DNA of 64,000 nt from Tepidibacter hydrothermalis (GTDB taxonomy: Bacteria; Bacillota; Clostridia; Peptostreptococcales; Peptostreptococcaceae): the NCBI RefSeq assembly GCF_029542625.1, contig NZ_CP120733.1:2108001-2172000 (forward strand), given 5' to 3'. Below are positions 59,062 through 64,000 of this stretch, piece by piece; position 1 is the first letter of the stretch; every line of letters starts with the position of its first letter. The translations under genes were made by a program, and so were the position numbers. Below the pieces are notes generated by a model. That model was not told the origin of the DNA. It saw nothing but the letters and a program-made list of their open reading frames with translations, and made no database searches.

Positions 59062-59115
59062 TAAGAGTATGTAAATAACCCCTTTTGATCTAATTCAAAA
59101 GGGGCTGAGCTTTGT
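59062..59115 (+). repeat. Plus-oriented companion hairpin module, copy C (terminator)
   Basis: AAGAGTATGTAAATAA then CCCCTTTTGA/TTCAAAAGGGG stem (59079-59104) and GAGCTTTGTAT. Stem sequence differs from copy B at 53964, yet its flanks (GAGTATGTAAA before, GAACTTTGTAT/GAGCTTTGTAT after) are the same. Confidence 0.75.
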
Positions 59116-59283
59116 ATATTGTTGATAATATTCAATTAATTATTCTATTTATCTAGAATCTAGATTTCATAAAATAAATGTTTTTAAATAAGAAAAACAA
59201 TTCTAAATAAACAAGTTTTTCATATGTATATTATGTTTGTTTAGGGTACAGTCTATACGCATACTTTATATAACCAAATCTAA

Positions 59284-59379
59284 TCAAACATTTATACCTA
59301 TCTCATCCGCTATTCTCTCATTAGTTAAGTCCTTTTCTAATAACAATTTTATGGCTCTAATTTTATGTTTATATAACAT
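59284..59379 (-). pseudogene. HTH fragment of a phage terminase-small-like or transposase-like gene
   Basis: ATG then LYKHKIRAIKLLLEKDLTNE RIADEIGINV and a stop: a complete helix-turn-helix start of the phBC6A51/terminase-small kind, then truncated. GGTGAAAATA before ATG. Confidence 0.5.
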
Positions 59380-59489
59380 TATTTTCACCTTTTTCCATTG
59401 TTACTACTATATTTTTACTATTACATTCTTCATAGCATATTACACTAAAAAAGACACCCATTTAAGATGTCTATATTTTAATATATTTT

Positions 59490-60065
59490 TTATATTTTAA
59501 AATTTTTATAATAACCTCCTATGCAATTTATTAACTCTTCTATAGAAAAATATTTATTATTATTTGCTTGACCTAAACAATAATATTCCTCATAGTAATA
59601 TGTATACTTCTCTATATCAATATTATTTTCAATATATTGAATGTTTCTTTTTAAATTATTGATAATTTGTTCATATTCAATAATTATTTTTTCTATCACT
59701 TCATTTTCTGTTGTAAAAATACCATTTTCATTTAAACTTATAACTCTATTACCTACTTTGAAGTGATTATTAAATGTAGAAAATTCATCAAGGCAAATAT
59801 TAAAACTCTCAGAAACTTCTAAATTTCTAAATGAAAACAGCATACTCCAATCATCTATACGTATTCTTTTATTATGTGCTTTATCAAGATAAAAAAAGTG
59901 GTTATCATATTTGTAATATATATCATTATCATCTAAATATTTTTTAATATCTCTGTGCATAATTTCAACATTTATTTGTTCTATTAAATAATTATTTCTT
60001 TCACTTAATAATTCAAATTCATTGTTCATTTTTTTTATTTTATCAATTAAGCATCCCGAAGCCAT
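59490..60065 (-). CDS. Coiled-coil protein, unknown (192 aa)
   Basis: Start at MASGCLIDK, behind GGGAGGTTATAGT. Helix MNNEFELLSERNNYLIEQIN, then a compact alpha/beta middle with RIRIDDWSMLFSFRNLEVSE and a second coiled coil before the Tyr-rich YYEEYYCLGQANNNKYFSIE. No known motif. Looks like a small structural or adaptor protein. Confidence 0.55.
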   Translation of the reverse strand: MASGCLIDKIKKMNNEFELLSERNNYLIEQINVEIMHRDIKKYLDDNDIYYKYDNHFFYLDKAHNKRIRIDDWSMLFSFRNLEVSESFNICLDEFSTFNNHFKVGNRVISLNENGIFTTENEVIEKIIIEYEQIINNLKRNIQYIENNIDIEKYTYYYEEYYCLGQANNNKYFSIEELINCIGGYYKNFKI

Positions 60066-60211
60066 ACTATAACCTCCCAATGTTATATATAATCTAATAG
60101 TATTTGTCATTACCAATATATAACATTTTATGCAAAATTACAATACCGCCTAATCCACAGTACTTACTTTATTTCTTTATTTGCATTTATACTTAACCTT
60201 CTTCATATATG

Positions 60212-60484
60212 CTAATCTTCCCCTCTTGTATCTAATTGATTGACAATTACACCTCCGATATTTATCAATTCAATCTTATTAATAGTGCTTCTATGACTAT
60301 CTAAAAAACATTTATAAATAACCTTACTATTATTTATTTTATATTCTAAAATACTCATAACGTCAAATTTACATCGTTTTAATATAGTTCTATTATATTT
60401 TTCAAAACTATCTAATCCTACAAAACTATATTCAGTTGTACATTTATATTTCTTCAAAATTATCACTATTCCATATTCCAGCAT
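60212..60484 (-). CDS. Small protein (90 aa), unknown
   Basis: Open frame MLEYGIVIILKKYKCTTEYS...INIGGVIVNQLDTRGED. Strand-rich, two Cys. No clear ribosome site, so the start is uncertain and it could be a decayed gene. Confidence 0.35.
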   Translation of the reverse strand: MLEYGIVIILKKYKCTTEYSFVGLDSFEKYNRTILKRCKFDVMSILEYKINNSKVIYKCFLDSHRSTINKIELINIGGVIVNQLDTRGED

Positions 60485-60619
60485 TATTAGTAGGGGTATG
60501 TGTACGCTATAATCTATTTATTATAAGTTAATACACGTTTTTCTGATATTAACTAGAATATTTCTTTTAATCTACATTCTAAATTATATATTGTATTCAA
60601 TTTCTTTTACATAATAAGG

Positions 60620-61441
60620 TCAATTATTATTCAATAATTGAGTTTCAACATCATCTGCAATATTAATCTCTTTAATCTCCCATTTAGAATCATTGTTAGT
60701 TTTCCATATTACACATTTTTTCGCTATTAAAGTTACAACCCATACCGTTAAATCTTTAAAATCTGTCTTTAAAAAAGATTTAGGTTGAGTTATCCTAGTT
60801 ATCGCATACCAAGCTGGATAATTATTAGGATCAATATATACAAAAAAATGTTTTTCTTTAATTCCTGCATTTAGTTTATTTCTATTATCTTCTTTTTCAA
60901 GTTCTTTTTTTACTGCTTCTGTTACATTATTTTCATCTAGCCAAGTTCCATCACCTGGCAAAGTAATATATATACAGCCTTTATCTCTAAAACCTATACA
61001 TGTTGCTGATTCAATATTTAATTCATAACATATTTTCTTTATTGTATTATTAATATCTGGAGTGTATTTGTATATATCTAAACCATTAAATCTTTGTATT
61101 CCTTCTTTTTCAAGTAAATATAAATAGTTATCAATTTCTTCTTTAATTCTTTTAATGTTTGCAGATTTACCAGGATCTATTATCCAACAGTATTTTCTTT
61201 CTCTTTTTCTTTCAATTACTGGATTTTTCTTTATAACCTCAATAGTTTCTTTTAAATCTTGATTCACTGAAGTCGTAACTTCAACAGGAATTTTATACTC
61301 ATTATTTGACAATATTAACTCAAAATCAGCTTCTCCATTAGATTGTAGTTCATTAAATTTGATTTCATAATTATTCATTTGAGTTTTCATAATATAATAA
61401 GCCAATCTTTCAGAAAAGTTCATATTTTTACTAAACTCCAT
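60620..61441 (-). CDS. Putative PD-(D/E)XK-like endonuclease-fold protein
   Basis: 273 aa. Residues 30-58: NELQSNGEADFELILSNNEY KIPVEVTTS, i.e. Asp39 and Glu54 followed by V-T instead of x-K, as in restriction-type folds that use E-V-T. The remainder is mixed alpha/beta with IDPNNYPAWYAITRITQPKS. Probable nuclease or nuclease-like effector/immunity; catalytic Lys not proven. GGGGGATACGAAA before ATG. Cassette next to module 13. Confidence 0.55.
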   Translation of the reverse strand: MEFSKNMNFSERLAYYIMKTQMNNYEIKFNELQSNGEADFELILSNNEYKIPVEVTTSVNQDLKETIEVIKKNPVIERKRERKYCWIIDPGKSANIKRIKEEIDNYLYLLEKEGIQRFNGLDIYKYTPDINNTIKKICYELNIESATCIGFRDKGCIYITLPGDGTWLDENNVTEAVKKELEKEDNRNKLNAGIKEKHFFVYIDPNNYPAWYAITRITQPKSFLKTDFKDLTVWVVTLIAKKCVIWKTNNDSKWEIKEINIADDVETQLLNNN

Positions 61442-61654
61442 TTTCGTATCCCCCTAAAACATATATAGTAATATAAATTTAGTATATATTAAGACACAAT
61501 CCAAAGAAATTGTTTACTTTACATCTTTTTATACAACTTACCTCTAGATATTTCTAACTATTCCTTTAATTTTTATTCTTCTCTTCCACACTCAAATCAA
61601 ACCGAGCTTTTGAATTCCAACAATGATTTTTATGTATATAACTTGGATTTGTTT

Positions 61655-61744
61655 CCAGATATATTTTACCATAATATAACATAATTTCATACTTCCTGTA
61701 TATTTACGTAAGAAAAGACAGTAGTTTTGGTTGGCTACTGTTTT
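61655..61744 (-). repeat. Cassette module copy 13
   Basis: Hairpin 61715-61744; left arm AAGACAGTAGT pairs with GCTACTGTTTT using G-T wobble. TATTTTACCATAATATAACA box at 61662. Confidence 0.87.
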
Positions 61745-61800
61745 GGTTGTTTGTGTTTATATAATTTTCTATATTTAGTCTTTTCTAAAACCATTTCAAA

Positions 61801-62523
61801 TCAATCCTCTTTGATTGTAATTTCGAAATTTTTTAACAAATTTGGAAATTGATTTTTAGGTTTCTCTTTAGACTTTGCAATTGTGCTATAGTTATACTGC
61901 GGAAAATAAGTAAATAAAGTGACTAATAACTCGAAAACTATCACTCTAGCTGTAAATGATGCTATACTATTTGCATTAAATACATTATTCCCATTAAAAT
62001 GTCCAAAAAGTTCCATTGAATTTTCTCTAGTTAATTTAAAATAATCTTCTTTTAATTTCTGATCTACATGAGCTCCACCATCTTTATTTGATAATGCTAA
62101 AATAATATCTTTTCGTGAAAATTTATCTCCCTTAAAAAAATCACTAGTTGTTGAAATTACAATTTCATTCCACCAATCATCAAAACATTTCTTAGGAGTG
62201 GTTGGTCCTATGTACATTCTAGGAACAAATCCAATATGAGAAGGATTCATCGATATATCTAGTAAACAATATTGACCTGCTATATTTTTAGGGTTGTAAA
62301 TTTCAGATGAGTCAAAAAAAAGCATGTTCTCCTTTTTATCTAATAGTTGAAGTAATGACGTACTATTTTTAGTATCATGCAATAAAACTCTTATCGTAGT
62401 AGCAATTCTTTTTGATTCTGCGATTTTCCCTTCATCAAATAATTTCGCTGATGATTCTAAAAATTCAATTTGCTCTTCTAAATGTTCTAGTAATTCATTC
62501 CGTGACAATTTTATATTACTCAT
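61801..62523 (-). CDS. Conserved island protein, unknown (240 aa)
   Basis: Helical: ELLEHLEEQIEFLESSAKLF, then RIATTIRVLLHDTKNSTSLL QLL, an acidic middle, and RKDIILALSNKDGGAHVDQK. The TIRVLLHD and NKDGGAHVD motifs are the kind seen in uncharacterised accessory-region proteins; a HEPN-like or AbiV-like helical bundle is possible. No catalytic residues assigned. Single-gene cassette between modules 13 and the gene at 62583. Confidence 0.55.
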   Translation of the reverse strand: MSNIKLSRNELLEHLEEQIEFLESSAKLFDEGKIAESKRIATTIRVLLHDTKNSTSLLQLLDKKENMLFFDSSEIYNPKNIAGQYCLLDISMNPSHIGFVPRMYIGPTTPKKCFDDWWNEIVISTTSDFFKGDKFSRKDIILALSNKDGGAHVDQKLKEDYFKLTRENSMELFGHFNGNNVFNANSIASFTARVIVFELLVTLFTYFPQYNYSTIAKSKEKPKNQFPNLLKNFEITIKED

Positions 62524-62582
62524 TTTTATCCTCCATCCATTATAATAACTTTTAATAAACTTGATATTTATTTGTTAGTAGT

Positions 62583-62768
62583 TTAATATTTTGTACCACC
62601 TGGAACAGATTCATCTTTACACCATCTAATAAAATTACGTGAATATAATAAATAAGTTTTTGAAATATTTGGTGCAATAATACTTTTTTGTTCTAAATTA
62701 GAGATTTCTTTTTCGTATTCATCGAATATCCTTTCTATTTCAGCTATTGTATCTTTATTAGTTTTCAT
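62583..62768 (-). CDS. Small helical protein (61 aa)
   Basis: AGAAGGGGGT before ATG. MKTNKDTIAEIERIFDEYEK EISNLEQK helix then IAPNISKTYLLYSRNFIRWC. Possibly an immunity or antitoxin partner of the 240-aa gene downstream; unproven. It follows module 14. Confidence 0.5.
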   Translation of the reverse strand: MKTNKDTIAEIERIFDEYEKEISNLEQKSIIAPNISKTYLLYSRNFIRWCKDESVPGGTKY

Positions 62769-62797
62769 TAGCTGTACCCCCTTCTAGATAATTTATA

Positions 62798-62875
62798 TAG
62801 GTATATTTTACCATATTGTATGATTTTTGTTTATATATGCAACAAAAAACAGTAGCTTTGGTTGGCTACTGTTTT
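62798..62875 (-). repeat. Cassette module copy 14
   Basis: Hairpin 62846-62875, perfect 11-bp stem; GTATATTTTACCATATTGTATG box. Terminates the 62941/63132 operon and precedes the 61-aa gene. Confidence 0.9.
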
Positions 62876-62940
62876 GGTGGTTTGAATATATAATATATAG
62901 GTTTAAATTTATTTTTAAACTTATTGAGTAACTATAATGT

Positions 62941-63135
62941 CTACTCCCACGGGTCCTCTTCAGTCTTTTTATAAAATTTGTATAATTTCGATATTTCCTC
63001 CTTAATTTTTTCATTTGCATATTCGTAATTCTTATTTTCTATAATAATAATATATATTTTTCTTAATATCTTATTGTAGTCCTCTGAATGTTTATCAAAT
63101 TTACTTAACTCTTCTTCATAATATTCAATTATCAT
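62941..63135 (-). CDS. Small acidic coiled-coil protein (64 aa)
   Basis: Start at MIIEYYEEELSKF, whose ATG overlaps the upstream stop as ATGA, so it is translationally coupled to the gene at 63132. Charged helices KFDKHSEDYNKILRKIYIII and YANEKIKEEISKLYKFYKKT; no family. Confidence 0.6.
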   Translation of the reverse strand: MIIEYYEEELSKFDKHSEDYNKILRKIYIIIIENKNYEYANEKIKEEISKLYKFYKKTEEDPWE

Positions 63136-63995
63136 ATATAATTTAATAAATAGGGGATAACAGCCACGAATATGGCTGAAAGCCCAATAAGTATATGTAT
63201 AAAAACTGTTAAGAATGCAAAAATCATACAATATATATTCATTTCACCCTTATCTAATTTTTTAGATGTATCTTTATTACTTTTATTTAAGAAATTAAAA
63301 ATCACTCTATATAATATAGTTACCATTATAATTATAGGAAGTATCCATTTGAAACCCTTATATAGGTATATACCTGTAGATATTAATGTAAATATAGAAG
63401 ATATTGCAAATATAAAATCATATTCATACCCTTTGATTTTGTTTATTACCTTTAATAATCTTATATTAGTACTCATCTCGTTGACAAAATAACGTTCTTT
63501 GTCATAAGTAAATTTTGTATTTTTAGTACATACTACTATTTTATTACTTAGAAATTCAATAAATACTATATCTTCTCTATCCATAGTATCTATATCCATG
63601 ATTGAAAAATATTTATGATATAATTTTTTAGTTCTTAAATCTATAATAATCAAATTAAAATTCTTTTTATTATTTTTAACACTAATAAATAAATAGTTAT
63701 TCACAAAAATAGGATTATATAAATAGCATCCTTTATATTTAGATGATTTGAAAAAAATATCACCTTTTTTCTCTAAAATAAATCTTCTATTTTTAATGTA
63801 ATCATTTATAGTCAGCCTATAATCCTTCCTATCATAAACTCTTTTTTTATTTTTCCTATTATTTCTATTCAAAATAACTTGTTCTGCTTTACGTATGGAT
63901 CTTATATTTGTACATTTTATAAGTATATTATTATCATTATTGTATTTTTTATAGTTATCATCTTTTTTTAATAGCTGTTCTCCTATCTTCCTCAA
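63132..63995 (-). CDS. Membrane protein with beta-rich soluble domain, possibly running past the window edge
   Basis: 287 aa visible; the ATG at 63995 may be internal because the window ends 5 bp upstream. A basic N-terminus (residues 50-70), then a soluble beta-rich part (NYLFISVKNNKKNFNLIIID) and three TM segments at about 196-215, 217-238 and 256-285. Encodes the first gene of a two-gene unit with 62941. Function unknown. Confidence 0.5.
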   Translation of the reverse strand: MRKIGEQLLKKDDNYKKYNNDNNILIKCTNIRSIRKAEQVILNRNNRKNKKRVYDRKDYRLTINDYIKNRRFILEKKGDIFFKSSKYKGCYLYNPIFVNNYLFISVKNNKKNFNLIIIDLRTKKLYHKYFSIMDIDTMDREDIVFIEFLSNKIVVCTKNTKFTYDKERYFVNEMSTNIRLLKVINKIKGYEYDFIFAISSIFTLISTGIYLYKGFKWILPIIIMVTILYRVIFNFLNKSNKDTSKKLDKGEMNIYCMIFAFLTVFIHILIGLSAIFVAVIPYLLNYI

Positions 63996-64000
63996 AGCAA

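Noticed and set aside
59237-59500. Plus-strand 87-codon ORF
   Set aside because: Hydrophobic shadow over the HTH fragment on the minus strand; no ribosome site.
5360-62875. Cassette hairpins as true integron attC sites
   Set aside because: I looked for paired RYYYAAC/GTTRRRY boxes and an unpaired-base pattern and did not find them; stems are short and perfect with a T run, as in intrinsic terminators. No tyrosine recombinase is encoded in the window.
5360-62875. The repeats as a CRISPR array
   Set aside because: Spacing is irregular and of kilobase size, genes lie between the copies, and there is no cas gene.
62808-63020. Minus-strand 70-codon ORF
   Set aside because: It reads through module 14 and its terminator and overlaps the coupled gene 62941-63135 in another frame.
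63172-63492. Plus-strand 106-codon ORF
   Set aside because: Antisense to the TM part of the gene at 63132; hydrophobic composition is a mirror effect.
1-64000. tRNA, rRNA or known riboswitch genes
   Set aside because: No cloverleaf with CCA-type acceptor, no rRNA-like GC-rich stretch and no recognisable aptamer core was seen, although eye inspection cannot exclude a diverged ncRNA.

Overview
The window is very AT-rich, low-GC Gram-positive DNA with strong GGAGG-type ribosome sites, frequent TTG/GTG starts, clostridial gene families (a UviA/UviB-like sigma factor and holin, DUF3006, DUF805, an ArpU-type phage regulator) and typical sigma-A promoters. I infer a Clostridium sensu stricto genome, perhaps of the botulinum/sporogenes group. 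The sequence does not show whether it is chromosome or large plasmid. I saw no rRNA, tRNA or CRISPR array.

Layout. (1) 1-3.9 kb: a lipoprotein nuclease, a TPR membrane protein, a carbonic-anhydrase-like gene and scraps of phage genes. (2) 4-8.6 kb, 15.6-16.9 kb and 22.8-27.8 kb: minus-strand genes, mostly one at a time (HEAT, TPR, GNAT, peptide deformylase, NADAR, many unknowns), each closed by a copy of the same short module. That module is a perfect-stem terminator followed by a conserved AT-rich box that probably starts the next gene. The same module returns at 55.6, 61.7 and 62.8 kb, giving 14 copies in all. (3) 8624-15621: a complete Tn3-family transposon with 46-bp terminal repeats and a 5-bp target duplication. 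It interrupts a small HTH gene that sits in front of the deformylase, and it carries a sigma factor, a UviB-type holin, an amidase, a cell-wall hydrolase and a secreted protein. (4) 17-22.6 kb: rtcB, small membrane proteins, two DUF805 genes and phage scars. (5) 28-32.5 kb: a metallo-beta-lactamase-fold lipoprotein whose leader and tail match the first gene of the window, a nitroreductase, DUF3006 and two secreted repeat proteins. (6) 33.3-49 kb: a defective prophage whose regulatory, recombination and replication genes look intact, but whose large terminase is cut off and whose structural genes are missing. It holds a third, larger secreted repeat protein. (7) 49-64 kb: a defence-like island with a three-gene ABC-ATPase conflict system (ABC-3C type), a HEPN protein, two proteins with PD-(D/E)XK-like motifs and many unknown genes.

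Working together. The prophage switch has a short CI-like repressor with no visible peptidase domain and clustered GGAC/GTCC operators. On the far side of the repressor lies a 38-codon gene whose promoter carries a perfect LexA box, which suggests SOS induction through a small antirepressor. Inside the transposon, the sigma gene and the lysin operon share a TTTACA-N16-CGTTTG promoter, which suggests an autoregulated holin/endolysin release module like those serving clostridial toxins and bacteriocins. The repeated terminator-promoter modules make the accessory genes look like independent, exchangeable transcription cassettes, with no recognisable integrase in the window.
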